64,000 nucleotides of DNA from Gemmobacter aquaticus (lineage in GTDB: Bacteria > Pseudomonadota > Alphaproteobacteria > Rhodobacterales > Rhodobacteraceae). Under the pieces are notes generated by a model that was not told where the DNA came from, searched no databases, and was given only the letters and a program-made list of their open reading frames with translations. The position numbers and the translations under genes were made by a program. The stretch is from assembly GCF_007859075.1 (NCBI RefSeq), contig NZ_VOAK01000024.1, forward strand, positions 124,001 through 188,000, given 5' to 3'. The first letter of the stretch is position 1, and every line of letters begins with the position of its first letter. Shown in pieces: positions 1 through 9,226 of the stretch.

Positions 1-166
1 CCTTCAGGGCAGCGGCGTCAGAAAGGTCGACCGCCTTGGTTTTGAAAGGTGCCGTCACGGCACGGGCATCGATGCCGGTGACATCAAAGCCCGACTCCAC
101 CAGCAGCTCTGCCGCCAGATGACCGACCTTGCCCAGACCCAGAACAGCGATCCTGTTGAAAGTCAT
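1..166 (-). CDS. Saccharopine dehydrogenase family protein, N-terminal fragment
   Basis: Only the first 55 codons are in the window; the gene runs off the left edge. The protein opens with a Rossmann nucleotide-binding motif (IAVLGLGKVGH, GxGxxG type) followed by an acidic residue at the end of the second strand (GID), as in saccharopine dehydrogenase and related NAD(P) oxidoreductases. The next gene upstream in the same direction encodes an aminoadipate-semialdehyde dehydrogenase, so a role in lysine degradation through saccharopine is likely. That role is inferred from context; the fold is seen directly. A terminator-like hairpin precedes it, so it may have its own promoter in the roughly 160-nt gap. 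Confidence 0.65.
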   Translation of the reverse strand, partial: MTFNRIAVLGLGKVGHLAAELLVESGFDVTGIDARAVTAPFKTKAVDLSDAAALK

Positions 167-264
167 TGTTTTTCTTGTCCTTCATAGAGTTTGCTTGCGG
201 CAATCCTACCTGCCTGCGCTGCCAGTTTCGCCGGGCATACCGCCAGAAGTGATGCGAGTTTTCG

Positions 265-307
265 TCAAAAAGAATGGCCCGGCCGCCATAATGACGAACC
301 GGGCCAG
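265..307 (-). terminator. Intrinsic terminator after the aldehyde dehydrogenase gene
   Basis: On the minus strand an 8-bp perfect stem (TGGCCCGG at 275-282 pairs with CCGGGCCA at 299-306) is followed by a T-rich run (TTCTTTTT). It lies about 20 nt past the stop codon of the aldehyde dehydrogenase, so it probably ends the lysine operon transcript. Confidence 0.7.
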
Positions 308-328
308 ATAGTCAGCGCCAGGGCTGGA

Positions 329-1822
329 TCAGAAGTCGAACTTCACGCCTTGCGCCAGCGGCAGTTGTGCCGAGTAGTTGATCGTGTTGGTCTGGCGACG
401 CATGTAGCCCTTCCAGGCGTCAGAGCCGCTTTCGCGACCGCCGCCGGTCTCTTTCTCGCCGCCGAAGGCGCCACCGATTTCTGCTCCCGAGGGGCCGATA
501 TTGACGTTAGCGATGCCGCAGTCCGACCCCGCCGCCGAAAGGAATGTCTCGGCCTCACGCAGGTTGAGCGTGAAGATGCAGGACGACAAGCCCTGCGGCA
601 CGTCGTTCTGGATAAAGATCGCCTCATCCAGCGTCTCATAGCCGAGCACATAGAGGATCGGGGCGAAGGTTTCCTCGCGCACGGTGTCGGTCTGGGCTGG
701 CATCTCGATCAGCGCGGGGCTGACATAGGCGCCGCCCGCGACCCCCTCGGTCGGCTCGCCACCATGCACGCGGCCACCTTCCGCACGGGCCTTGGCGATC
801 TGGGCCAGCATGCGGTCACGGCTGGCGGCATCGATCAACGGCCCGATCAAGGTGCCTGCCTTGCGCGGATCGCCGATCGGAAGGCTCGCATAGGCCTTGG
901 CCAGTTTGGCAACCAGATCGTCCTTGATCGAGTTATGCGCAATCAGGCGGCGCAGCGAGGTGCAGCGCTGACCGGCGGTGCCGACGGCCGAGAAGACGAT
1001 GGCGCGAACAGCCATGTCGAGATCCGCCGAGGGCGCCACGATCATCGCGTTGTTGCCACCCAGTTCGAGGATCGGACGACCCCAGCGGGCAGCTACCTTC
1101 GGTCCGACGATCCCGCCCATGCGGGTCGAGCCGGTGGCCGAGATGATCGGCACATCCTTGGAGTTTACGAGCGCCTCGCCTATGGCCGGGCCACCGATCA
1201 CCAATTGGACCAGCCCTTCGGGCGCGTCGCCAAAGCGCTTCAGTGCGCGTTCCATGATCTTCATGCTGGCGATGGCGGTCAGCGGGGTCTTTTCTGACGG
1301 TTTCCAGATGACCGGATCGCCGCAGACCAGCGCCAGCGCCGCGTTCCACGACCAGACCGCGACCGGGAAGTTGAAGGCCGAGATGATCCCGCAGGGGCCC
1401 ATCGGATGCCAGGTCTCCATCATGCGGTGGCCGGGGCGCTCGGAGGCGATGGTCAGGCCATAGATCTGACGCGACAGGCCAACGGCAAAGTCGCAGATGT
1501 CGATCATCTCCTGGACTTCACCCAGACCTTCCGAGGTGATCTTGCCCGCCTCGAGTGTCACAAGCGCCCCCAGTTCGGCCTTGGCGGCGCGCAGCTCCTC
1601 GCCCAGAAGGCGGACAAGCTCGCCCCGGCGCGGTGCGGGAACGGTGCGCCATGCCTTGAACGCCTCTTGCGAGCGGGCAATGATCGCGGGCATGTCGACA
1701 GGGTTTGTCTCATGCACGTGGGCGACGAGCGCGCCATCGATGGGCGAATGCACGGCCAGCGTGCCCCCGGTGATCTCGGCCTGGGTCAGGCCCGCGGCTT
1801 TCAGGGTTTCGGCGTGGGTCAT
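329..1822 (-). CDS. amaB: Alpha-aminoadipic semialdehyde (piperideine-6-carboxylate) dehydrogenase, antiquitin family
   Basis: A 497-residue NAD(P)-dependent aldehyde dehydrogenase of full family length. The segment ELGGNNAMIV carries the general-base Glu, and GTAGQRCTSLRR carries the catalytic Cys. The latter closely resembles the signature of ALDH7A1/antiquitin (GTAGQRCTTTRR), which oxidises 2-aminoadipate-6-semialdehyde to 2-aminoadipate in lysine breakdown. It sits one base downstream of the acyltransferase gene in a minus-strand operon, with gcdH and a saccharopine dehydrogenase-like gene nearby. Family membership is well supported by motifs; the exact substrate follows from context. Confidence 0.85.
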   Translation of the reverse strand: MTHAETLKAAGLTQAEITGGTLAVHSPIDGALVAHVHETNPVDMPAIIARSQEAFKAWRTVPAPRRGELVRLLGEELRAAKAELGALVTLEAGKITSEGLGEVQEMIDICDFAVGLSRQIYGLTIASERPGHRMMETWHPMGPCGIISAFNFPVAVWSWNAALALVCGDPVIWKPSEKTPLTAIASMKIMERALKRFGDAPEGLVQLVIGGPAIGEALVNSKDVPIISATGSTRMGGIVGPKVAARWGRPILELGGNNAMIVAPSADLDMAVRAIVFSAVGTAGQRCTSLRRLIAHNSIKDDLVAKLAKAYASLPIGDPRKAGTLIGPLIDAASRDRMLAQIAKARAEGGRVHGGEPTEGVAGGAYVSPALIEMPAQTDTVREETFAPILYVLGYETLDEAIFIQNDVPQGLSSCIFTLNLREAETFLSAAGSDCGIANVNIGPSGAEIGGAFGGEKETGGGRESGSDAWKGYMRRQTNTINYSAQLPLAQGVKFDF

Positions 1823-1823
1823 G

Positions 1824-2852
1824 TCAGTCTCCCTTGGTGACGAGGCGGCGTTGGTCGTCGATGCCCATGGAAATCAGCAGGGGATCGGCGGCTTGCCGCG
1901 ATTGGAAATCGGATTTGGAACGCATCCCACGCCAGTCGGCAAGGATGAGCGATTGTGCAACAGCCCCGCCCAGCGTCGTGCCGGGGCCGGTCACGATGAA
2001 CAGATCGGGCGCGAATTCGCGCGCGGCATGGGCGATTGCCTTCGTGAAGTCGTAGGACTCAACCACCTGATGGCCGAGCGTATAGTCCCATAGCGCGCCC
2101 AGATCGCAACCACCGGGCCACCAGACATGGCCGCGTCCATCGATCATTGGCAGTCTGGGCTGCTGGAAGAGGCCCGGGGCCAGACGTGCCCGACCCGCCT
2201 CGGCCACGGGGGCCTGCAGGTCGGTGTGGAACGCCGCGTGATTGGCAAGGCGCATGGGGAAGCGGCCCTGCACCACCGGTACGGCGGCCTCGAACGCCTT
2301 GAGCCCCGCCTCATCGCCCGCCAGCACCAGCATGCCGCCTAGGTCGATCGACAGCGCCAGCCGCTGGCCGGGCGCGTCGATGCGGGCGACCAGCGTCAGA
2401 AGCTCGGCTTTTTTCGCGGGGTCAGGTTGCCAGTCCTCATTCACGAAGGGATAGATCAGCTGCCCGCCGATCAGCCGCTCCTGCATGAGCGTGCCCATGG
2501 TGTTGACCACCTCGAACCCGCCCTCGGGCGTCAGGGCACCAGCACAGGCGAGGGTCGAGTACCAACCCATCGAATTGCCGGTCACGGCGACCACCTCGAC
2601 CCCGTCAAGGCTGCGGAAATCGGCAAGCGTCGCGGCGTAGATCAGGGCGCTGGCATTGTCGCCCCGGGTATGGCGGGCGACCGAGTAGGTCGCGGCGCCA
2701 TCAAGGTCGGACAGCGTTTCCTGTCCCATGCCGCGGCGTCGGGCATCGAAATTGGCCAGCAGTGCCGCATCCTTGAAGTGCCGTTTCAGCACGCCGAGCT
2801 CGGTCTTGGTATAGGTGCCCCGGCCGGGGCAGATGACGACAGCGGTCTTCAT
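1824..2852 (-). CDS. FabD-like (malonyl-CoA:ACP transacylase family) acyltransferase
   Basis: 342 residues. The acyltransferase nucleophile elbow GNSMG contains the catalytic Ser, and NHAAFHTDL supplies a His in the position used by FabD enzymes. The start codon overlaps the stop of the upstream E1 gene (ATGA), and the stop is one base from the next start, so it is translationally coupled within the lysine-degradation operon. It is not near fatty-acid synthesis genes, so a housekeeping FabD role is unlikely. It may move an acyl group (for example glutaryl or malonyl) between CoA and another carrier. The family is seen in the sequence; the role is unknown. Confidence 0.7.
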   Translation of the reverse strand: MKTAVVICPGRGTYTKTELGVLKRHFKDAALLANFDARRRGMGQETLSDLDGAATYSVARHTRGDNASALIYAATLADFRSLDGVEVVAVTGNSMGWYSTLACAGALTPEGGFEVVNTMGTLMQERLIGGQLIYPFVNEDWQPDPAKKAELLTLVARIDAPGQRLALSIDLGGMLVLAGDEAGLKAFEAAVPVVQGRFPMRLANHAAFHTDLQAPVAEAGRARLAPGLFQQPRLPMIDGRGHVWWPGGCDLGALWDYTLGHQVVESYDFTKAIAHAAREFAPDLFIVTGPGTTLGGAVAQSLILADWRGMRSKSDFQSRQAADPLLISMGIDDQRRLVTKGD

Positions 2853-5032
2853 TGCACCATCCCCTTCGCGGCCGCGATGATACTCTCTTTCGACGGCATG
2901 GTGGCGGCATAGGCGGGGCCGGTCGCGATGAAACTGTCCTCGGCCGTCAGACGGGCAAGCGGTACACCGGGGGCCGCTTCATGGAAATGTGCCATCAGCG
3001 CCTCGGCCATCCCCCCCGTATGCCGGGTTTCATCGACGATCAGGATGCGCCTGGCCCCCCGGACCGCCTCGGTCAGCGCCGCTTTCGGCAGGGGTGAGAG
3101 CCAGCGGGTATCGACGATGCGGGTCTTGATCCCGGCGGCCGCCAACGCAGGCTCGGCCTGACGGCTGAGGTAGACGCCGTTGCCGAAGGTGACGATCGCC
3201 AGATCATCGCCCGCGCCATATGTGCCAACCTCGCCAAAGCCGATGACCTCGGACGGGTCGGGATAGTGCTGCATCCAGCCGCCATCCTTGTCGGCATGCA
3301 GGTCGCGCATCGGATAAAGCGCGATGGGTTCCAGAAACACCACCAGCCGCTGCTCTTCGCGCGCAAGGCGCACACACTCGCGCAGCATCCGCGCCGCGTC
3401 TGCCCCGTTCGAGGGGCAGGCAAGGATCAGTCCCGGAATATCCCGCAGAACGGCAACCGAGTTGTCGTTGTGGAAATGGCCGCCAAAGCCCTTCTGATAG
3501 CCCAGCCCCGCAATTCGCAGGACCATCGGGTTGGTGTACTGGCCGTTCGAGAAGAAGGGCAGCGTCGCCGCCTCGCCGCGCAACTGGTCCTCGGCGTTGT
3601 GCAGATAGGCAAGGAACTGGATTTCCGGCATCGGAACATAGCCGTTCTGCGCCATCCCGATGGCAAGGCCAAGGATCGACTGCTCATCGAGCAGGGTATC
3701 GATCATGCGGTCAGGCCCAAAGCGCGCCTGCAGCTTTTGCGTCACGCCATAGACGCCACCCTTGCGGCCGACATCCTCGCCCATCATCACGATCTCGCGG
3801 TGCGCAAGCATCAGATCGGTCAGTGCCCAGTTGATCAGGCGCGACATGATCTGCGGTTCCGCCATCTGCTTCATGTCGCTGCCAAAGGCTGCGGCGCGGG
3901 CCTCAGAACTGGGACCATTTGTTGGCCTGCAGGCACGCTTTGGCGGAATGAGCGAGGCCATGACATCGCTTGCGGTTTTCAGCCGCGGACGCGTCACCGC
4001 CTCGGCCGCGACACGCGCGACACGGGCATTGGTCGCGGTATAGACCTCAAGTGCGGCCTCGGGCGCCATCGCGCCGATCTGGTCCAGCCCGCGCACCATG
4101 TGCAGCAGCGGGTCCTGCGCCTCTTCGGCCTCCACCTCTTCGCGCGGCAGATAGGTCGTGGGCATGTCGGCCCCCGCATGACCGTAAAGGCGGATCGTGC
4201 GGATATGCAGGAAGGCGGGCTTGCGACGGGTGCGGACATAGGCCGCCGCCGCCTGCGCAGTGGCAAAGGTGTCAAAGATATCCAACCCGTCGCAGGCGAA
4301 ATACTTGAGCCCCGGCCGGTTCTGGAAACTGGCCGCAATCCAGCCACGTGGCGTTTTTGTTGAGATGCCGATGCCGTTATCCTCGCAGCAGAACAGAAGC
4401 GGCAGCGGAATCGACTGGAAGCTGGTCCATTGGGCTGCGTTGAACGCGCCCTGTGCGGTCGAATGGTTGGCCGAGGCATCCCCAAAGCTGCAATAGACGA
4501 TGGCGTCATCCGGCAGCTCCGCATGTTCCGGCCGGTGGCGTCGCGCGGCACCGATGGCATAGGCAGCGCCCATGGCCTTGGGCAGGTGCGAGGCGATGGT
4601 CGAGGTCTGCGGCGGGATCGACAGCGCCTTTGATCCAAGCACCTTGTGCCGCCCACCCGAGATCGGATCCTCGCTTGAGGCCGCGAAGGACAAGAGCATA
4701 TCCCAGGCGATGCTTTGCCCCGGCACCTGCCGGCTGCGCGCGATCTGGAAGGCTGCGTCGCGGTAGTGCAGGAAGGCCATATCGGTCGGCCGCAGCGCGG
4801 CGGCGACCGCAGCCATCCCCTCGTGACCCGAGGATCCGATGGTGTAGAACCCCTGCCCCGCCCGCTGCATCACCCGGCTCTGCCGGTCAAGCGCCCGCGA
4901 CAAGCAGGCCGCGCGGTAGATCTCTACCGCCTGGAACGGCGAAAGCGCCCCCGAAGGAGCGCACCCATGCGGAAGGTCCCGCGACGCAACGCGACGCAGG
5001 AAGTTGTCGTGAACAATGTCGGCGCGATCCAT
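2849..5032 (-). CDS. Fused alpha/beta 2-oxoacid dehydrogenase E1 component
   Basis: 727 residues, with the alpha (TPP-binding) half about 1-370 and the transketolase-like beta half about 390-727, as in branched-chain 2-oxoacid dehydrogenase E1. The TPP/Mg motif is a GDA variant (FGDASANHS, later EDNGIGIS) instead of the usual GDG. The beta half shows MMGEDVGRKGGVYGVT and the typical IVDTRWLSPLP segment. No E2 or E3 gene is adjacent. Its place between gcdH and the aminoadipate-semialdehyde dehydrogenase suggests it decarboxylates 2-oxoadipate to feed glutaryl-CoA. That would be an alternative to the OGDH-like E1 used in animals and is an inference from context. Confidence 0.8.
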   Translation of the reverse strand: MDRADIVHDNFLRRVASRDLPHGCAPSGALSPFQAVEIYRAACLSRALDRQSRVMQRAGQGFYTIGSSGHEGMAAVAAALRPTDMAFLHYRDAAFQIARSRQVPGQSIAWDMLLSFAASSEDPISGGRHKVLGSKALSIPPQTSTIASHLPKAMGAAYAIGAARRHRPEHAELPDDAIVYCSFGDASANHSTAQGAFNAAQWTSFQSIPLPLLFCCEDNGIGISTKTPRGWIAASFQNRPGLKYFACDGLDIFDTFATAQAAAAYVRTRRKPAFLHIRTIRLYGHAGADMPTTYLPREEVEAEEAQDPLLHMVRGLDQIGAMAPEAALEVYTATNARVARVAAEAVTRPRLKTASDVMASLIPPKRACRPTNGPSSEARAAAFGSDMKQMAEPQIMSRLINWALTDLMLAHREIVMMGEDVGRKGGVYGVTQKLQARFGPDRMIDTLLDEQSILGLAIGMAQNGYVPMPEIQFLAYLHNAEDQLRGEAATLPFFSNGQYTNPMVLRIAGLGYQKGFGGHFHNDNSVAVLRDIPGLILACPSNGADAARMLRECVRLAREEQRLVVFLEPIALYPMRDLHADKDGGWMQHYPDPSEVIGFGEVGTYGAGDDLAIVTFGNGVYLSRQAEPALAAAGIKTRIVDTRWLSPLPKAALTEAVRGARRILIVDETRHTGGMAEALMAHFHEAAPGVPLARLTAEDSFIATGPAYAATMPSKESIIAAAKGMVQ

Positions 5033-5056
5033 GCCGTAGAAATCCTGTGCAGGTTT

Positions 5057-5135
5057 CCTCTTGGCCCAAATACCCCCCGCCGGAGGCGTCAGGTGGCACC
5101 GCCGGGTGCCTCCGGCGGGGGTATTTGGCCAAGGG
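5057..5135. repeat. Long inverted repeat / terminator after gcdH
   Basis: Two arms of about 28-31 nt pair almost perfectly: TTGGCCCAAATACCCCCC with GCCGGAGGC on the left, and GCCTCCGGCGGGGG with TATTTGGCCAA on the right. The loop is about 20 nt. The structure lies just downstream of the gcdH stop on the minus strand and upstream of the E1 gene. I recall repeats with this CCGGCGGGGGTATTTGG core between genes in Rhodobacteraceae. It may end or attenuate gcdH transcription. Confidence 0.6.
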
Positions 5136-5140
5136 GAAGG

Positions 5141-6349
5141 TCAGAAGAAAGCTTGCAGGCCGGTGATGGCGCGCCCCAAGATCAGGGCGTGCACGTCATG
5201 CGTTCCCTCGTAGGTGTTCACCGTCTCGAGGTTCACCATGTGCCGGATCACCTGGAACTCCTCGGAAATGCCGTTTCCGCCGTGCATGTCCCGGGCGTGG
5301 CGGGCAATCTCAAGCGCCTTGCCGCAGTTGTTGCGCTTGACGATCGAGATCATCTCGGGCGCAGCATTTGCTTCATCCAGCAGTCGACCGACGCGCAGGC
5401 TGGCCTGCAAGCCAAGACTGATCTCGGTCATCATGTTGGCAAGCTTCAGCTGGAAGATCTGGGTGCCGGCGATCGGCTTGCCAAACTGCTTGCGGTCAAG
5501 CCCATACTGACGCGCGGCGTGGTAGCAGAACTCGGCCGCACCAAGGACACCCCAGCTGATGCCATAGCGGGCGCGGTTTAGGCAGCCGAACGGACCTTTC
5601 AGCCCCTCGACGCCCGGCAGCAGCGCGTCCTCGCCCACCTCGACATCCTTCATCACGATCTCGCCGGTGATCGAGGCCCGCAAGCTGAGCTTGCCGCCGA
5701 TCTTCGGCGCCGAAAGGCCCTTCATGCCCTTGTCCAGCACAAAGCCGCGGATCTTGCCGCCATGTGCCTCGGACTTGGCCCAGACCACGAAGACATCGGC
5801 GATCGGGCTGTTCGAGATCCACATCTTGGCGCCATTGAGCACATAGCCATTGGCGGTCTTGCGGGCGACGGTCTTCATCCCGGCCGGGTCTGATCCGGCA
5901 TCAGGCTCGGTCAAGCCAAAGCAGCCGATCCACTCGCCGCTGGCGAGTTTGGGCAGGTATTTCTTGCGCTGTTCTTCCGACCCGTAGGCATAGATCGGAT
6001 ACATCACGAGGCTGGACTGCACCGACATCATCGAACGGTAGCCCGAGTCCACCCGCTCCACCTCGCGTGCCACAAGGCCATAGGACACATATGAGGCGCC
6101 AAGCCCGCCGTATTCCTCGGGAATGGTGACGCCCAAGAGGCCCATCTCGCCCATCTCGCGGAAGATCGCCGGATCGGTTTCCTCGGAAGCAAAGGCCTTG
6201 ATGACGCGGGGCTGCAGCTTGTCCTGCGCGTAGGCGCGGGCTGCGTCGCGCAGGGCGCGCTCGTCTTCGGTCAACTGAGCATCGAGGCGGAAGGGGTCTT
6301 CCCAGTCGAAGCGACCAAGGTCGGGGGCGTCTTTCGGTTTGAGGGCCAT
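5141..6349 (-). CDS. gcdH: Glutaryl-CoA dehydrogenase
   Basis: 402 residues, acyl-CoA dehydrogenase fold. It oxidises and decarboxylates glutaryl-CoA to crotonyl-CoA with FAD, passing electrons to ETF. The C-terminal segment [20 protein letters not shown] matches the glutaryl-CoA dehydrogenase signature and carries the catalytic Glu of YEGT. The FAD/substrate motif [13 protein letters not shown] is present in the middle. It is divergent from a LysR regulator and heads the lysine-degradation gene set. Spacing to the next gene (about 110 nt, holding a large hairpin) suggests a separate or attenuated transcript. Confidence 0.92.
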   Translation of the reverse strand: MALKPKDAPDLGRFDWEDPFRLDAQLTEDERALRDAARAYAQDKLQPRVIKAFASEETDPAIFREMGEMGLLGVTIPEEYGGLGASYVSYGLVAREVERVDSGYRSMMSVQSSLVMYPIYAYGSEEQRKKYLPKLASGEWIGCFGLTEPDAGSDPAGMKTVARKTANGYVLNGAKMWISNSPIADVFVVWAKSEAHGGKIRGFVLDKGMKGLSAPKIGGKLSLRASITGEIVMKDVEVGEDALLPGVEGLKGPFGCLNRARYGISWGVLGAAEFCYHAARQYGLDRKQFGKPIAGTQIFQLKLANMMTEISLGLQASLRVGRLLDEANAAPEMISIVKRNNCGKALEIARHARDMHGGNGISEEFQVIRHMVNLETVNTYEGTHDVHALILGRAITGLQAFF

Positions 6350-6451
6350 TGCCGTGCCTTTCGGGTGATCTGCTGGATATGCATATAAGGGATTGTTTGA
6401 TCGCCGAATAACGATAGATTGGCGTTAAGCAATGCGTAAAAGGCATAATAC
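6350..6451. promoter_or_regulatory. Divergent gcdH / LysR control region
   Basis: The 102-nt spacer between the divergent gcdH and LysR-type genes should hold both promoters and the regulator's site, since LysR proteins usually bind such gaps. A perfect 10-bp palindrome (ATATGCATAT, 6377-6386) lies near the gcdH start. I cannot assign -35/-10 boxes with confidence. Confidence 0.4.
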
Positions 6452-7369
6452 ATGGCCACCCCTCGCCGACTCCTGCCTTCGGTTTCACTTCTGATGGCCT
6501 TCGAATCGGTGATCCGCACCGGCTCGACCCTTGCCGCGGCACATGACCTGAGCCTGACGCAGGGCGCGGTCAGCCGGCTGATCCAGAACCTTGAGGCCCA
6601 GTTGGGCGTGCAGCTTTTTCGGCGCGAGGGGCGGCGGCTTGTGCCCACCGACACCGCGCTGGCCTATGCCCGCGATGTGGCCAAGGCGATGGACCTGATC
6701 AGCCGCGCCTCGATGCGCGTGCGCTCGGCCCCCGGCGGCGGAACACTGGCGTTGTCGATCCTGCCCACCTTTGGCACGCGCTGGCTCGCCCCGCGCCTGC
6801 CGCGCTTTCTGGCAAAGAACCCCGGCGTCACGATCAACCTCGGCACAAGGCTACGCCCGTTCGACTTTGCGGAAGAAGGGTTCGACGCCGCGATCCATTT
6901 CGGCGAGGCAACCTGGCCCGGGGCAGGCTTTGCCAAGCTTTTTGACGAGCGCATGGTCGCCTGCGCCGCACCGGGGTTTCTGGCAAGTCACCCGATCAAC
7001 GCGCCTGCCGACATGATCGGCCTGCCGCTTCTGCAGCTTGAAACGCGCCCCGATGCCTGGGCAGGCTGGCTCGCCCATCACGGCATCACCGATGCCGCGC
7101 CACTCGGGATGCTGTTTGACCAGTTTGCCCCGATGATCCAGTCAGCAATCTATGGCATGGGCGTGGCCCTGCTGCCTGAATTTCTGGCGCGCGCCGAGCT
7201 TGCCGATGGCCGACTGGTTGACGCCTGGGGCGGGCCAGTGCCCAGCCGGGGCAGCTACTACCTGGTGTGGCCCCTGACTGCCGACGGCTATCCGCCACTG
7301 ATCGCCTTTCGCGAATGGTTACTGTCCGAAGTAAATGGCGGATCCGAGGACGGCGTACTGGCGTGGTGA
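6452..7369 (+). CDS. LysR-family transcriptional regulator (GcvA-like)
   Basis: 305 residues. An N-terminal winged helix-turn-helix spans about residues 10-70 ([20 protein letters not shown]), followed by a periplasmic-binding-protein-like effector domain to the C-terminus. Features such as [19 protein letters not shown] and [14 protein letters not shown] are typical of the GcvA branch. It is divergently transcribed from gcdH, so it most likely controls glutaryl-CoA/lysine degradation in response to a pathway metabolite. Family call is strong; target is inferred from position. Confidence 0.88.
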   Translation: MATPRRLLPSVSLLMAFESVIRTGSTLAAAHDLSLTQGAVSRLIQNLEAQLGVQLFRREGRRLVPTDTALAYARDVAKAMDLISRASMRVRSAPGGGTLALSILPTFGTRWLAPRLPRFLAKNPGVTINLGTRLRPFDFAEEGFDAAIHFGEATWPGAGFAKLFDERMVACAAPGFLASHPINAPADMIGLPLLQLETRPDAWAGWLAHHGITDAAPLGMLFDQFAPMIQSAIYGMGVALLPEFLARAELADGRLVDAWGGPVPSRGSYYLVWPLTADGYPPLIAFREWLLSEVNGGSEDGVLAW

Positions 7370-7435
7370 GATGTCGCTTGTTGGCACGCAGCCCCACATG
7401 GGCCATGCGAGCCTCGGCGCAACGATGAGGAACAG

Positions 7436-8326
7436 ATGACCGACGTAAGGATTGCCGCCGCCGCGTGGCCGCTGGACGAACTGGCCGACTTTACCGCCTA
7501 TGAGGTCAAGTTATCGACATGGGTGACCGAGGCCGCAGCACGTGGCGCCGAGCTTCTGGTTTTCCCCGAATATGGCGCGATGGAGCTGGGAAGCCTTGCC
7601 GGGCGCGCAATCTCGACCGATCTCGAGGCCTGCTTGCACGAGGTCGCGCGCTGGAAACCGCAGGTCGATGACCTGCACATCCGCCTCGCCGCCAGATTCG
7701 GGCTGCATATCCTTGGTGCCTCGGGTCCGGTCTTCATTGAAGGTCAGGCACGCCCGGTGAACCGCGCCACGCTTTATGGCCCCGACGGCATCCTTGGCCA
7801 TCAGGACAAACAGATCATGACGCGGTTCGAACGCGAGATCTGGTTTGTCGATCCGGGTCAGGGGCTGCGGGTCTTTGATACACCCTTGGGTCGGCTGGGC
7901 ATCGCCATCTGCTATGACAGCGAATTCCCCCTGTTGTCGCGCGCCCTTGTCGAGGCTGGGGCCGAGATTCTACTGGTGCCATCCTGCACCGACACCTTCC
8001 GCGGCTTTACGCGCGTCAGGGTGGGGGCCATGGCGCGTGCCCTTGAAAATCAATGCGTTGTGGTTCACTCGCCCACCGTCGGCCTTTGTGATTTCTGCCC
8101 TGCCGTCGATGAGAATGTGGGCTCTGCGGCGATCTATGGCCCTCCTGATCTGGGATTTCCCGAGAACGGCATTTTTGCCGAGTCAGTCCTGAACCAGCCG
8201 GGCTGGGTTTATGCGACCGTATCGCGCGATCACATCGCCCGCGTGCGGCGCGATGGGGGCGTTTTGAACCACCTGCATTGGGATGAACAAGCCCCGCGGA
8301 TCGCCGCAGGCGTCGTTACGGGCTGA
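7436..8326 (+). CDS. Nitrilase-superfamily carbon-nitrogen hydrolase
   Basis: 296 residues with the Glu-Lys-Cys catalytic triad of the CN-hydrolase fold: Glu in [11 protein letters not shown], Lys in [11 protein letters not shown], and nucleophile Cys in [10 protein letters not shown]. Such enzymes hydrolyse amides or nitriles; the length and motifs fit an amidase/omega-amidase-like branch, but the substrate cannot be read from the sequence. A GAGG ribosome site precedes the chosen ATG. It sits between the LysR gene and infA and may be its own transcript. Confidence 0.85.
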   Translation: MTDVRIAAAAWPLDELADFTAYEVKLSTWVTEAAARGAELLVFPEYGAMELGSLAGRAISTDLEACLHEVARWKPQVDDLHIRLAARFGLHILGASGPVFIEGQARPVNRATLYGPDGILGHQDKQIMTRFEREIWFVDPGQGLRVFDTPLGRLGIAICYDSEFPLLSRALVEAGAEILLVPSCTDTFRGFTRVRVGAMARALENQCVVVHSPTVGLCDFCPAVDENVGSAAIYGPPDLGFPENGIFAESVLNQPGWVYATVSRDHIARVRRDGGVLNHLHWDEQAPRIAAGVVTG

Positions 8327-8423
8327 CCGGGCGCACGATTCCCCCTTGAAAATCAGCACAAACAGGCGCATCTGTCGCCCGAGCCTGCGAAGCCTTCGCG
8401 GGCCAAACCCATTTGGAGTGACC

Positions 8424-8642
8424 ATGGCCAAGGAAGAACTGCTCGAATTCCCCGGTGTCGTGAAGGAACTCCTGCCGAACGCGACATTCAAGGTCGAGCT
8501 GGAAAACGGCCATGAACTGATCGCGACGATGGCAGGCAAGATGCGCAAGAACCGCATCCGCGTTCTGGCAGGCGACAAAGTGCAGGTTGAAATGACCCCC
8601 TACGATCTGTCGAAGGGCCGCATCAATTATCGTTTCAAGTGA
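8424..8642 (+). CDS. infA: Translation initiation factor IF-1
   Basis: 72 residues, the exact family length, with the S1/OB-fold sequence starting [19 protein letters not shown] and ending [10 protein letters not shown]-1 binds the ribosomal A site during initiation. I chose the ATG at the family start with GGAG upstream, not the longer in-frame extension beginning near 8283. It is the first gene of a run coupled by overlaps with maf, RNase E/G and yacG. Confidence 0.97.
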   Translation: MAKEELLEFPGVVKELLPNATFKVELENGHELIATMAGKMRKNRIRVLAGDKVQVEMTPYDLSKGRINYRFK

Positions 8643-9226
8643 AGCTGATCCTCGGATCCGCCAGTCCGCGCCGGAAAGAACTTCTGGCGCAGCTTGGCAT
8701 TGTGCCCGACGCGATCCTGCCCCCTGACATCGACGAAGACCCAGTCAAGGGAGAGCTTCCGCGCCCCTATTGCATGCGGCTGGCGCAGGAAAAGGCGCAG
8801 GCCGTTGTCGCGGGTGAGGACGATATCGTGCTTTGCGCCGATACCACGGTCGCCGTCGGGCGCCGCATCCTGGGCAAGCCTGCCGATGCGGGCGAGGCTG
8901 CGGCCTTTCTGACCCTTCTGGGCGGACGGCGCCATCAGGTGATCACCGCCATAGCGGTTCGGCGCGGCGCGCGGCTCTGGTCGCGCGAGGTGGTGACCGA
9001 CGTCAAGATGAAGCGGCTGTCTGACCTTGAACTGAACACCTATCTCGCCAGCGGCGAATGGCAGGGCAAGGCTGGCGGATATGCCATTCAGGGGCTGGCG
9101 GGTGCCTTCATCCCTTGGATTTCGGGCTCGTTCACCGGCGTCGTTGGCCTGCCCGTGGCCGAAACGGCCGCCCTGCTCGCCGCTGCGGGCTATCCGATCT
9201 ACCAATCCGAACGGAGCTTTGCATGA
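8639..9226 (+). CDS. maf: Maf family nucleoside triphosphate pyrophosphatase
   Basis: 195 residues starting with the Maf signature [14 protein letters not shown], with the ADTTV motif around residue 63 and the KAGGYAIQG segment near residue 143. These enzymes hydrolyse non-canonical or pyrimidine NTPs to monophosphates. It begins with GTG, which overlaps the infA stop (GTGA), so translation is coupled. Its own stop overlaps the next start (ATGA). Confidence 0.93.
   Translation: MKLILGSASPRRKELLAQLGIVPDAILPPDIDEDPVKGELPRPYCMRLAQEKAQAVVAGEDDIVLCADTTVAVGRRILGKPADAGEAAAFLTLLGGRRHQVITAIAVRRGARLWSREVVTDVKMKRLSDLELNTYLASGEWQGKAGGYAIQGLAGAFIPWISGSFTGVVGLPVAETAALLAAAGYPIYQSERSFA

Noticed and set aside
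191-1297. Long open frame (368 codons) opposite the aldehyde dehydrogenase
   Set aside because: It is antisense to a gene with clear catalytic motifs, is rich in His/Arg/Gly as shadow frames on high G+C DNA are, and has no family likeness.
3266-4363. 365-codon frame opposite the first E1 gene
   Set aside because: Shadow of a well-supported gene; no motifs and no ribosome site.
8283-8423. Longer N-terminus for IF-1
   Set aside because: IF-1 is 72 residues in bacteria; the internal ATG has GGAG upstream and gives exactly that length.
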